From G963677185 sp963677185 (GTDB taxonomy: Bacteria > Bacillota > Syntrophomonadia > Syntrophomonadales > Syntrophomonadaceae): a stretch of DNA of 64,000 nt. This document shows, one piece after another, positions 33,830 through 42,117 of the stretch. The stretch lies in NCBI GenBank assembly GCA_963677185.1, contig OY781889.1, forward strand, positions 1,984,001-2,048,000, in the 5' to 3' direction. Positions within the stretch are counted from its first letter, which is position 1; every line of letters starts with the position of its first letter. Made by a program: the position numbers and the translations under genes. The notes beneath the pieces were generated by a model, which did no database searches, was not told the DNA's origin, and saw nothing but the letters and a program-made list of their open reading frames with translations.

Positions 33830-34468
33830 ATGGCAACTGTAACCAGCAAAACGGCTGCAGCCGCTTCCGTTCAAGATGAACAACCCAGGAAAAAGGGAAT
33901 ATTTCTAAAGCTGATTATTATGGGCGTTATCCTGTTCGTTTTAGCCGGAGGCGCACTGGTAGTGCTGGCCAGGTATCAAATCATCACCGTGCCCTACATA
34001 AGCGATTTGCCTTACATTAAACAGGCGGCTGATGAGAACGCTACAACTCCTGAATTGACCGAATTACAGAAGGTTGCCCAGGAAAACGACGGTTTAAACA
34101 AGACTATAAAAGATCAGAAGGTAGAAATTGAGGCATTGAACGAAGACCTTAACAAGCTCAAACAAGAGAACCAGTCAGCGGTGAAAAAACAAACTGAATA
34201 TGAAAAAACCATTGAAGATTTGCAAAAACAGATTGTGGAGCTGAAAGGTGGACAATCTGGCCAAAAAGCGGCGTATAAGCAACTAGCGGTCTATTTTAGC
34301 GAGATGAAAAGCGCTGATGCCGCTAATATCATGGCAAAACTCGACGATAATGATATCATAGGCATTCTGACCGAGATGACTGATGACACAGCGGCCGGAA
34401 TCCTTGGCAAACTGCCGGTGGACAGAGCCGCCGTCATATCCAAGAAAATGCTGGCGATCAGCCCTTAA
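33830..34468 (+). CDS. MotE/YlxF family flagellar protein
   Basis: A 212-residue protein with a short basic cytoplasmic tail, one transmembrane helix (about 24-47), a coiled coil (about 75-145) and a C-terminal MgtE-N-like domain (YFSEMKSADAANIMAKLDDNDIIGILTEMTDDTAAGILGKL, residues about 160-205, given here in outline). This architecture matches MotE-like chaperones and B. subtilis YlxF, encoded between fliJ and fliK. MotE of Sinorhizobium stabilises MotC; the role in Bacillota is not settled. Confidence 0.82.
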   Translation: MATVTSKTAAAASVQDEQPRKKGIFLKLIIMGVILFVLAGGALVVLARYQIITVPYISDLPYIKQAADENATTPELTELQKVAQENDGLNKTIKDQKVEIEALNEDLNKLKQENQSAVKKQTEYEKTIEDLQKQIVELKGGQSGQKAAYKQLAVYFSEMKSADAANIMAKLDDNDIIGILTEMTDDTAAGILGKLPVDRAAVISKKMLAISP

Positions 34469-34524
34469 TTAGAGCTGGGCGCCGTCATTTATATTTTGCA
34501 TTTATGGGGAAAGGAGGTGAAAAA

Positions 34525-36123
34525 GTGCAGACAATTGACTTTCAAGCGCTTGCCAGTTCTTCCCGTATGACGCTCAAGGCAGTGAACGGCACGCTGAACT
34601 CCCGGGCAGCGGGCAAGGGGTCGGAACAGTCAGCCTTCTCCAGGACCCTGCAGCGCTGCGAACGGAGCAACCGCTCTGATACCGGTGAAATAAATACAGC
34701 GAGCAGTGAAAATGTCAGCAGAGGCACAAAGAGCCAGGAAAAGAACTACGGCGCAGGGAATGCGCCTGAAGCCCAAGCACCAGTAGGCAAGGAAGCCTCA
34801 CAGAAGAGCACGGAAGCAGGGCAGCTTGAAGTCAAGGATGAAAACGGAAATAGTAAGGATGTAAACGAAGAACAGGCTGTACAAAGCCAGAGCAGCGATA
34901 GTGAAGATGTGAGCGAAGAAGTCGAAGAGGCATTGGAAAATGTTGCCACTGAAATTCAGGAGCTTATTGCAGGCTTGCAGGCCATGGCCCAGGAAGCTGT
35001 AGCCGGAGCATCTGGTGAAGAAACCAGCGGAGAGGACAGCGACAAAATTCTGTCCGGAGCCATGCAACAAGGGCTGGAGGATATTATGGGCGATGTTGAG
35101 GATTTGGAGCAAGCCATCCTGAAGCTGTCCCAGGCCCTGAAGGAAGAGAACACAGGGAATGCTGCACCAGCAAGCGACAGCGATCCAGAATCTGAAATTT
35201 CAAAATTGATGCTTATGATCAATGGAAACAAAGTTATGATCAAGGCGAAGATTTCTGAAGGCAATGAAGAAAAAGGCCAGGGCAATTCAAAGGTCGAAGG
35301 CGGCCGGGGAGGCGGGAACCAATCCCTCCATCTAATGATTAAAGCCAGCGGACGCAGCAACTCTGAATCGCAGGAGCAATCCGGGACGACAGAAGGCGAT
35401 GCAGATGAGCAATCCAGCCAGACCGATACTGCCAACGGGGTTAAGAAGATCATGATGATCGAGAATCACAAGCTGAATATGTTTAAGGTGCATGTGGTTG
35501 AAGACGGAGAAAAGACATCGGACAACGCTGCCACGGATACGACAGCGGTTAAAACCACTTCCATGGACGGACAGCTTGCAAGCAGCGTATTTAAGACCGT
35601 TGATGATGCCAGCCTGGCATTGAACGGCAAGGATTCAGATAAAAGCGTCGATCCCAAACAATTAATCGACCAGATCGTTAAAAAATTCGAGCTTTTAACC
35701 AAGCCGGAAAGTTCAGAGATCAAAATCCAGTTGAAGCCAGAATTTCTGGGCAAGATGACCATTAAGCTCAGCATGGAAGACGGTGTCCTTTCAGCCAAAT
35801 TCGTGACTGACAACCACCAGGTAAAAAGCATGCTGGAGAGCAACCTGGCTTTATTCAAGCAGCAGCTCGAAGCGGCAGGGATCAAGGTGGAAAAGACCGA
35901 AGTGTCAGTTCAATTGAGTGGTGGGACCGATTACAATTCCATGACGGGAGATCAGCAGGGTCAGTGGCAGTTCAGCGATCAGGCTCAGGCAAGCTTGACC
36001 CGGAGCAGCGGGGTTTATCAGGACGGCTATGCCGATTATTCAAATGAAGACCTGGAAACAGCCGTGATAAATTCTTTGAATGATGAAGTAAATGAAGATT
36101 CATCAGTTAGTTATTTAGTTTAA
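34525..36123 (+). CDS. fliK: Flagellar hook-length control protein FliK
   Basis: A 532-residue secreted ruler protein. The N-terminal 330 residues are low-complexity and rich in Ser, Glu, Gln and Gly, as usual for FliK rulers. The conserved Flg_hook substrate-switch domain is at about 385-475, with IKIQLKPEFLGKMTIKLSMEDGVLSAKFV and LLESNLALFKQQLEAAGIKVEKTEV-like segments. It switches export from hook to filament through FlhB. GTG at 34525 follows AAGGAGGTG directly; the ATG at 34504 lies upstream of that ribosome site and is rejected. Confidence 0.9.
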   Translation: MQTIDFQALASSSRMTLKAVNGTLNSRAAGKGSEQSAFSRTLQRCERSNRSDTGEINTASSENVSRGTKSQEKNYGAGNAPEAQAPVGKEASQKSTEAGQLEVKDENGNSKDVNEEQAVQSQSSDSEDVSEEVEEALENVATEIQELIAGLQAMAQEAVAGASGEETSGEDSDKILSGAMQQGLEDIMGDVEDLEQAILKLSQALKEENTGNAAPASDSDPESEISKLMLMINGNKVMIKAKISEGNEEKGQGNSKVEGGRGGGNQSLHLMIKASGRSNSESQEQSGTTEGDADEQSSQTDTANGVKKIMMIENHKLNMFKVHVVEDGEKTSDNAATDTTAVKTTSMDGQLASSVFKTVDDASLALNGKDSDKSVDPKQLIDQIVKKFELLTKPESSEIKIQLKPEFLGKMTIKLSMEDGVLSAKFVTDNHQVKSMLESNLALFKQQLEAAGIKVEKTEVSVQLSGGTDYNSMTGDQQGQWQFSDQAQASLTRSSGVYQDGYADYSNEDLETAVINSLNDEVNEDSSVSYLV

Positions 36124-36135
36124 GGCGGTGATGAA

Positions 36136-36618
36136 ATGACAACAACTACCCCTGCAACCGCAACGGTACCCTGGCTGGAAACAGATACCAGCAAAGTTAA
36201 AAAGATCAATGGCTTTGACGTAGTGGATAAAAAGGAATATGGCACACTGGGGCAGGACGCCTTTCTGAAGCTGCTGGTAAAGCAGTTGGAGTGCCAGGAC
36301 CCTCTGAAGCCGATGGAAGACAAGGAATTCATCTCCCAGATGGCTAATTTCAGCTCTCTGGAACAGATGAAGAACATGGTAAGTGGGCTCACCAGCCTGT
36401 CCTCGACCGTAAACGACACCCTGATTCCCGCCATGAGCATGCAGCAGGCTGCCGGCCTGATCGGATTGAACGTCAAGTACAGCAATACGCTGGCGGATGG
36501 CACCGTCGAGGTTAAAAGCGGCATGGTAGATTCAGTGGTGGTTAAAGACAAGGTGGCTTATTGCATGGTGGGCGACAAGCAAGTGTCAATGGATTCCATC
36601 ACGAAAGTGTATTACTAA
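36136..36618 (+). CDS. flgD: Flagellar hook assembly scaffold FlgD
   Basis: A 160-residue hook-cap protein. The conserved N-terminal part is clear: LGQDAFLKLLVKQLECQDPLKPMEDKEFISQMANFSSLEQMKNM (residues about 36-80). The long C-terminal FlgD domains of enterics are missing, as usual for Bacillota. A short beta-rich tail may form the Tudor-like portion. It lies between fliK and the TIGR02530 gene. Confidence 0.94.
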   Translation: MTTTTPATATVPWLETDTSKVKKINGFDVVDKKEYGTLGQDAFLKLLVKQLECQDPLKPMEDKEFISQMANFSSLEQMKNMVSGLTSLSSTVNDTLIPAMSMQQAAGLIGLNVKYSNTLADGTVEVKSGMVDSVVVKDKVAYCMVGDKQVSMDSITKVYY

Positions 36619-36685
36619 ACCCCGGAACAATGATGTTGCAGAGTCAGGGAAGACTGCATCAGGGGCCAGACAGGGGTGATTATTA

Positions 36686-37069
36686 ATGGACAAGCGGGTA
36701 TATTTTCCCGAACAACCGATTGTACCGATTGGTAAAAGCGGCAAGACAAACGGGGCGGGCGCTAATCAAGCCATAAGCGGTGATTTCAAGCAGATTCTGG
36801 ATGACAAGCTGAAATCACAGGTTAAGATTTCCAATCATGCCCAGGAACGCTTGCGCAGCCGGGGGATAAACCTGTCGGCCGAGGATATGGATAATCTCAG
36901 CCAGGCGGTTAACAAAGCCCGGCAAAAAGGTTCAAAAGATTCTCTGGTGCTTATGAAAGACATGGCCTTTGTGGTGAGTGTCAAGAACAATACTGTTATA
37001 ACAGCGGTGGACAGCGACAATCTCAAGGAAAATGTATTTACCAATATTGACAGCGCTGTAATAGTGTAA
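36686..37069 (+). CDS. Flagellar operon protein of the TIGR02530 type
   Basis: A 127-residue soluble protein with the conserved segment ISNHAQERLRSRGINLSAEDMDNLSQAVNKARQKGSKDSLVLM (residues about 50-92), then AFVVSVKNNTVITAVDSDNLKENVFTNIDSAVIV. This matches the small family found only between flgD and flgE in Bacillota. Its function is unknown; conserved position next to hook genes suggests a hook assembly or export role. It is followed by a 153-base leader before flgE. Confidence 0.85.
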   Translation: MDKRVYFPEQPIVPIGKSGKTNGAGANQAISGDFKQILDDKLKSQVKISNHAQERLRSRGINLSAEDMDNLSQAVNKARQKGSKDSLVLMKDMAFVVSVKNNTVITAVDSDNLKENVFTNIDSAVIV

Positions 37070-37111
37070 GCAGCAGACTTAATTGGGGCTGGACCTCCGA
37101 GAGGAAGCCCT

Positions 37112-37200
37112 GAGATGCGGAATGATCGAAGCATCTCTTTCTCCTGGTTGATAGATTACAAGGAAGTTGGGCAGCCAGGCTGTCAGCTATCAACTATCAA
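37112..37200 (+). other. Structured leader of flgE
   Basis: Two inverted repeats lie ahead of flgE: GAGATGC/GCATCTC (37112-37118 with 37131-37137), followed by TTTCTCC, and GTTGATAG/CTATCAAC (37147-37154 with 37187-37194), which encloses a smaller CAGCC-A-GGCTG hairpin. A tandem CTATCAACTATCAA ends just before the AGGAGGG ribosome site. The first could be a weak attenuator; the second could tune translation of the abundant hook protein. No promoter is evident. Confidence 0.35.
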
Positions 37201-37222
37201 CATGATAGGAGGGCACTCGCTT

Positions 37223-38683
37223 ATGATGCGTTCAATGTACTCTGGTGTGTCAGGTCTGAAAAACCACCAGACAAGAATGGATGTCATTGGCAATAATATC
37301 GCCAACGTAAATACCGTAGGATATAAGAAAAGCCGCCTGGTATTCAAAGACACCCTGTACCAATCGGTGCGCGGGGCTTCAGGGCCCACGGAATCCAGAG
37401 GCGGCACCAATTCCATGGCCATCGGTTTGGGTATGAAGGTGGGGACCATCGACCAGATCCACACCGGGGCCCCGGCTACCATAACCAACAAACTCACGGA
37501 TATGGCTGTTGACGGCAATGGCTATTTTATCCTCGACAACGCCGGCACCAAAATATATACTCGGGCGGGAGCCTTTGATTTTGACCAGAAAGGCAACCTG
37601 GTCAATACCTCCGACGGCTATTTTGTCCTGGGCTGGAACGCTGACGAAACAGGGGTAATTGATACCACTTCAGAGCCGGCGCCAGTGGACCTGTCCGCCA
37701 AGAAAACCATCGCCCCGGTATTGACCAGTACGATGGAATGGACCGGCAACCTGGATTCCCAGGCGACGCTTCTGACCCCCACAGAAACCGATCCCGCAGG
37801 ATGGAATGCCATCAGCAATACCAAGGAATTTTATGACAACCTGGGCAACGAGCGTAAAATCTACTTTAGATACGACAAGGTATTCCAGCGCGATAATATC
37901 CCAATCTCTACAGGGCCTCCGGCTGTGGACACTAACGGCACCGTCTGGAGAGTAAGGGCCAGCCTGGACCCGACTATGCCCAATCCCACCACTGCTCCAA
38001 GCCAGACAACTGATTATTATGTTTTATTCGACGAGAATGGTAAGGCTGTTGCCTCGGTTGTAAGCTCATTGCTTGGTGAAACCACCGGGCCGCTGCCAAC
38101 TGATTATCAGGAGCCGACGGAGCTAACAGTTCCTCTTCCCGGCGTAGGCATGGATTACTCCGGGTTTACAGCGACCCAAATCGATGTTGGCGCCCAGACA
38201 TTTGCCGTTGGATATACTAATGACGGGGTTCCCAATACTCAGAACATCAACCTGGATTTCGGTAAAATTACCCAGTACGATGCTGACAGCACTGCCTGGG
38301 CCAAGGTGCAGAACGGTAATGGGCCGGGCGAGCTGACCTCTTACTCGATCGGCATCGACGGCACTATCCAGGGCGTGTACAACAACGGCAAGGTATCCAA
38401 CCTGGCCCGGGTGGCCCTGGCCACCTTCCAGAATCCCTCCGGGCTTATCCAGGTAGGCAGCAACCAGTTCCAGGTGTCCAACAACTCCGGGGACGCTGAT
38501 TTCGGCCCTCCGGGCGAGCAGGGCATGGGGGCCATTATCCCTGGCAGCCTGGAAATGGCCAATGTTGACCTGTCCGAGGAATTCACCGATATGATCACCA
38601 CCCAGCGCGGCTTCCAGGCCAATTCCAGGGTGATAACCACTTCGGATGAAATGCTCCAGGAACTGGTAAACTTGAAACGCTAG
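37223..38683 (+). CDS. flgE: Flagellar hook protein FlgE
   Basis: A 486-residue hook subunit. The N-terminal rod/hook motif MRSMYSGVSGLKNHQTRMDVIGNNIANVNTVGYKKSR and the C-terminal LEMANVDLSEEFTDMITTQRGFQANSRVITTSDEMLQELVNLKR coiled-coil helix are intact; the central part is a variable surface domain. The frame is open upstream to 37115, but AGGAGGG at 37207-37213 and the conserved start favour ATG 37223. Confidence 0.95.
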   Translation: MMRSMYSGVSGLKNHQTRMDVIGNNIANVNTVGYKKSRLVFKDTLYQSVRGASGPTESRGGTNSMAIGLGMKVGTIDQIHTGAPATITNKLTDMAVDGNGYFILDNAGTKIYTRAGAFDFDQKGNLVNTSDGYFVLGWNADETGVIDTTSEPAPVDLSAKKTIAPVLTSTMEWTGNLDSQATLLTPTETDPAGWNAISNTKEFYDNLGNERKIYFRYDKVFQRDNIPISTGPPAVDTNGTVWRVRASLDPTMPNPTTAPSQTTDYYVLFDENGKAVASVVSSLLGETTGPLPTDYQEPTELTVPLPGVGMDYSGFTATQIDVGAQTFAVGYTNDGVPNTQNINLDFGKITQYDADSTAWAKVQNGNGPGELTSYSIGIDGTIQGVYNNGKVSNLARVALATFQNPSGLIQVGSNQFQVSNNSGDADFGPPGEQGMGAIIPGSLEMANVDLSEEFTDMITTQRGFQANSRVITTSDEMLQELVNLKR

Positions 38684-38690
38684 CAGTCAT

Positions 38691-38721
38691 GAGTTTCCGG
38701 GAGCCCGGCTCCCGGAAACTC
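38691..38721 (+). other. Strong hairpin between flgE and swrD
   Basis: GAGTTTCCGGGAGC and GCTCCCGGAAACTC are perfect 14-base arms around a CCG loop, 7 bases after the flgE stop codon. No T run follows. A related, imperfect TTCCGG...CTTCCGGAA pattern follows at about 38741-38775. It may stabilise the flgE mRNA or mark a processing site within the operon. Confidence 0.65.
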
Positions 38722-38796
38722 CATCATAAAGTATGATTCCGGGAAGGCGGTTGATGGAGCCAGGCTTCCGGAAACGGCAATAAATGAGGTGATCCC

Positions 38797-38991
38797 TTGA
38801 TAAGCTTAACCCGGTTGAATGGAGTCTGTTTTGTTCTTAACATCGACCTGATCGAAAGCATGGAGGAAACCCCGGACACGGTGATAACCCTGACAAGCGG
38901 CAAGAAGTTCGTGGTGCGGGAAAGTACAAGACAAATCAGGGAAGATATAATAAAATTTAGAAGAAGAGTCCATACTCATCTAAAAAAGTAG
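38797..38991 (+). CDS. swrD: Flagellar protein SwrD/FlbD
   Basis: A 64-residue protein of the FlbD/SwrD family. It starts MISLTRLNGVCFVLNIDLIESMEETPDTVITLTSGKKFVV, the usual beta-rich core, and ends in a basic helix. In B. subtilis SwrD increases flagellar power (torque) and lies in the same place between flgE and fliL. The start codon is TTG, with TGAGGTGA upstream. Confidence 0.92.
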   Translation: MISLTRLNGVCFVLNIDLIESMEETPDTVITLTSGKKFVVRESTRQIREDIIKFRRRVHTHLKK

Positions 38992-39009
38992 TAGCAGGGA
39001 GGAAATGCC

Positions 39010-39486
39010 GTGGCCGACGCCGAAAAAGTAGTGGTAGAGAAAAGCTCCGGTTTTGATATTAAGATAATTGCCGTAGGACTGGTGTTTTTTCTGTTGGTCG
39101 TGGGAGCTTCATATTTTATAATCCGCAGCCTGATAGCACCGCTTTTGCCACAAGATGAAGAAAAGGTCGTTGAGACCGAGGTTGTGGAAGGACAGATAGT
39201 TAAGGCGGGTGACTTCACTACCAATATTGAGGATGTGAAAGGCAACCGCTATTTGAAGGTCATTGTATATGTCCAGTTTGCTGATGCATCCGCCGGGGAG
39301 GAGTCCAAGGCCCAAATGCCGATTATTCAGGACACCATACTGGGGATTCTGAGCTCGAAGAAAGTGTCAGAGCTGGAGGTTTCTAAAAGAAACGGTCTGA
39401 AAATTGAAATGAAGGAGGCCCTCAATGCCAAGCTGGGTGAGGGCAAGATCCAGGAAGTATATTTCACTGACTTTATTATTCAGTAA
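39010..39486 (+). CDS. fliL: Flagellar basal body-associated protein FliL
   Basis: A 158-residue single-pass membrane protein with a transmembrane segment at about 18-40 and a periplasmic-side FliL domain (NRYLKVIVYVQFAD, MPIIQDTILGILSSKKVSEL, KEALNAKLGEGKIQEVYFTDFIIQ). FliL surrounds stators and supports torque. GTG start at 39010 with AGGGAGG at 7 bases. motAB, sometimes found next to fliL in clostridia, is not here. Confidence 0.94.
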   Translation: MADAEKVVVEKSSGFDIKIIAVGLVFFLLVVGASYFIIRSLIAPLLPQDEEKVVETEVVEGQIVKAGDFTTNIEDVKGNRYLKVIVYVQFADASAGEESKAQMPIIQDTILGILSSKKVSELEVSKRNGLKIEMKEALNAKLGEGKIQEVYFTDFIIQ

Positions 39487-39508
39487 ATATTAACAGGGAC
39501 GTGTATAA

Positions 39509-40501
39509 ATGAGCGAAATTCTCTCACAGAGTGAGATAGATGCCCTTCTGTCGGCTCTCAGCAAAGGAACGGTCAATGCGGAGGAGCTCAAGGAGGAACA
39601 ACGCCAGAAGAAGGTCAAAGTATATGACTTCCGGCGGCCTAACAAGTTCTCCAAAGACCAGATCCATACCCTTCAAGTAATATTCGAAAACTATTCTCGC
39701 AGTGTGGGCACTTTTCTGTCCGGGCAATTGCGTGTGCCTGTCCAGGTGGACGTGCTGTCGGTGGAACAGGTCACTTATGAAGAATTTATTCGCTCTATAC
39801 CAAGCATCACGATTTTAAGTATTTTTTCCCTCTATCCGCTGGAAGGTTCCGCGATCATGGAGATCAATCCCAATTTAGGCTTTGCCTTTCTGGACCGTTT
39901 GATGGGCGGACCGGGCGGAACACCGGAAAAAGTGCGTGGTCTGACCGAGATTGAGCAGACTGTAATGATGAGACTGGGCCAGAGAATGCTGGATTACTTG
40001 CAAGAACCATGGGGTTCCATCATAGAAATGGAGCCGGTGCTGGAGAGGGTGGAAACCAATCCCCAGTTTACCCAGCTAGTTTCGCCCTCCGAAATCATGA
40101 TAATCGTATCGCTTGAGACAAATATGGCTGATGTGCTTGGCATGATCAACATATGTATACCATTTCTGGTTTTGGAGCCCATACTAAGCAAGCTTAATGT
40201 TCACTACTACTATGCAGGCTCCACCAAGCAAAGCAGCCCGGAAAATGTTGCTACTATCCGGAAAAAGCTGGAAAACACCCAGGTGCCGGTCAGAGTTGTG
40301 CTGGGCAGGACGATTATTTCGGTTAAAGACCTGATTGAGCTTGCCCCCGGAGATGTTGTACCTCTGCACACCGGTATTAATGATGCCCTGGAAGTCCTGG
40401 TCGGACAGAGCCCCAAATTCCTTGCTCAACCAGGCATGTATGGCAACCGCATGGCAGTACAAATAACCGGCCTCGTGAAGGAGGATGAAGAAGATGAATG
40501 A
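39509..40501 (+). CDS. fliM: Flagellar motor switch protein FliM
   Basis: A 330-residue C-ring protein that receives the CheY-phosphate signal. The N-terminal CheY-binding peptide ILSQSEIDALLSALSKG is present, followed by the CheC-like middle domain with VYDFRRPNKFSKDQIHTLQVIFENYSRS and GGPGGTPE, and a C-terminal SpoA/FliN-like domain (about 255-330). It overlaps the start of fliY. Confidence 0.97.
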   Translation: MSEILSQSEIDALLSALSKGTVNAEELKEEQRQKKVKVYDFRRPNKFSKDQIHTLQVIFENYSRSVGTFLSGQLRVPVQVDVLSVEQVTYEEFIRSIPSITILSIFSLYPLEGSAIMEINPNLGFAFLDRLMGGPGGTPEKVRGLTEIEQTVMMRLGQRMLDYLQEPWGSIIEMEPVLERVETNPQFTQLVSPSEIMIIVSLETNMADVLGMINICIPFLVLEPILSKLNVHYYYAGSTKQSSPENVATIRKKLENTQVPVRVVLGRTIISVKDLIELAPGDVVPLHTGINDALEVLVGQSPKFLAQPGMYGNRMAVQITGLVKEDEEDE

Positions 40502-41693
40502 TGGAATACTTTCCCAGGCAGAAATAGATGCCCTGTTAGCGGCAGACACCGGGTCACCGCAGGATGATGGCGGTTTTGACAGTGTTTCTGAACAAATGAC
40601 TGATTTTGAAAAAGACACCATAGGAGAAATAGGCAATATCAGCATGGGCAGCTCGGCTACGGCCCTTTCCACCCTGCTGCGCCGCAAGGTCTCCATTACC
40701 ACTCCAAACGTTGATATTACCACCCGAAATCAGCTTCAAACCGATTATCCGATGCCCTATTTGTATGTTGAAGTCCAATATACTGAAGGAATAGATGGCA
40801 GCAACATACTTATTATCAAAGAAATTGACGCCAGTGTGATCGCGAACCTGATGATGGGTGGAGACGGCACTGTGGATGAATCTTTCGAGCTGGATGAAAT
40901 CCACATGAGCGCGGTTGGGGAAGCAATGAACCAGATGATGGGATCGTCAACAACCAGCCTTTCCTCAATGTTCAATAAAAAAATCGATATAGCCCCGCCA
41001 ATAGTAAAACAGATTGACCTGTCCAGAGACCAGCTGGAGGTTGAATCCGGTTTCGAAGAAGTAGTAAGGATACGCTTCCAGCTGGAAATTGAAGACCTGG
41101 TCAACAGCGAGATTATGCAGCTTATGCCGATTGAAGCAGCTAAAACCATGATCCACAACTTGCTGGGCGATACCATGATGGAGCCGGAACCGGTAGCAGC
41201 AAAGACGCCTCCGGTGAATATGAACAAGCAACCCGAACCGGTTTATGCGCCGCCTCTTCAACCGGAAGTACAATACGCCCCTCCGCCGCAATATGCAGCC
41301 CCGCCTCAATATGCAGCTCCTCCGCAGTATGGAGCCCCACAGCCGGCTTACTCTGGAGTGCAGCACGGAGAGCAGTACGCGGTTCAGCCGGTGCAGTTTG
41401 CCCCCTTGCATGAAGGCTATGGAGCCGATATACCTAATAATATCGGTCTTATTATGGATGTTCCTCTAGATGTGGCGGTTGAACTGGGCAAAACTAAAAA
41501 GACCATCAAAGATATCCTCGATCTTACTCAAGGCTCAATAATTCAGCTGGATAAAATGGCTGGAGAACCGGTTGATCTGCTGGTTAACGGCAAGCTGATC
41601 GCTAAAGGCGAGGTAGTGGTTATCGATGAAAGCTATGGAATTAGAATAACGGCAATTTTAAGCCCTATGGACAGGATGAACAAACTTCAGTAA
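40494..41693 (+). CDS. fliY: Motor switch and CheY-P phosphatase protein FliY
   Basis: A 399-residue FliY: an N-terminal CheY-binding peptide (GILSQAEIDALLA), a CheC-type phosphatase domain and a C-terminal FliN/SpoA domain (about 320-395). Two copies of the (D/S)x3Ex2N active-site motif are visible, DTIGEIGN and SAVGEAMN, so both phosphatase centres look intact. The linker contains four tandem hexapeptides VQYAPP, PQYAAP, PQYAAP and PQYGAP (41268-41339). ATG 40494 is preferred to ATG 40485, which abuts the AAGGAGG ribosome site. It removes phosphate from CheY-P at the switch. Confidence 0.95.
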   Translation: MNDGILSQAEIDALLAADTGSPQDDGGFDSVSEQMTDFEKDTIGEIGNISMGSSATALSTLLRRKVSITTPNVDITTRNQLQTDYPMPYLYVEVQYTEGIDGSNILIIKEIDASVIANLMMGGDGTVDESFELDEIHMSAVGEAMNQMMGSSTTSLSSMFNKKIDIAPPIVKQIDLSRDQLEVESGFEEVVRIRFQLEIEDLVNSEIMQLMPIEAAKTMIHNLLGDTMMEPEPVAAKTPPVNMNKQPEPVYAPPLQPEVQYAPPPQYAAPPQYAAPPQYGAPQPAYSGVQHGEQYAVQPVQFAPLHEGYGADIPNNIGLIMDVPLDVAVELGKTKKTIKDILDLTQGSIIQLDKMAGEPVDLLVNGKLIAKGEVVVIDESYGIRITAILSPMDRMNKLQ

Positions 41694-41694
41694 T

Positions 41695-41707
41695 GTTCTG
41701 GTATAAT
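41695..41707 (+). promoter_or_regulatory. Possible internal extended -10 promoter before cheY
   Basis: TGGTATAAT (41699-41707) fits the extended -10 consensus TGnTATAAT exactly, a few bases after the fliY stop codon and about 29 bases before cheY. No -35 is apparent, which extended -10 promoters can tolerate. Confidence 0.4.
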
Positions 41708-41735
41708 AGGATTAATTGAAAATAGGAGGTTTAAA

Positions 41736-42098
41736 ATGGGCAAGAGGGTTTTGATTGTTGACGACGCTGCGTTTATGAGGATGATGATTAAAGACATCCT
41801 GGGCAAAAACGGGTACGAAATTGCCGGTGAAGCCGAGAACGGGTCAGTGGCTGTGGACAAGTACAAAGAAATTAAACCGGACATTGTTACTATGGATATC
41901 ACCATGCCGGAAATGGACGGCATAGCGGCTGTGAAGGAAATAATGGCTTTTGATCCGACTGCCAGAGTAATAATGTGCAGCGCTATGGGGCAGCAGTCCA
42001 TGGTTATCGATGCCATACAAGCCGGCGCCAAAGACTTTATCGTCAAGCCCTTCCAGCCAGAACGTGTTCTTGAAGCAGTTGCCAAGGCTATTGGCTAA
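41736..42098 (+). CDS. cheY: Chemotaxis response regulator CheY
   Basis: A 120-residue single-domain receiver. The acidic pair IVDDAAFMR, phospho-acceptor Asp54 (IVTMDITMPEMDG), the conserved Ser in MCSAMGQ and the Lys in FIVKPFQPE are all present. Phosphorylated by CheA, it binds FliM and FliY at the switch. AGGAGG precedes the ATG. It sits between fliY and fliO as in B. subtilis. Confidence 0.97.
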   Translation: MGKRVLIVDDAAFMRMMIKDILGKNGYEIAGEAENGSVAVDKYKEIKPDIVTMDITMPEMDGIAAVKEIMAFDPTARVIMCSAMGQQSMVIDAIQAGAKDFIVKPFQPERVLEAVAKAIG

Positions 42099-42117
42099 TA
42101 GCTTTGGCAGTAAAGTA

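Noticed and set aside
37115..37222. Extended N terminus of FlgE
   Set aside because: The frame is open, but the conserved hook N-terminal helix begins at 37223 and the ribosome site AGGAGGG lies after the upstream start.
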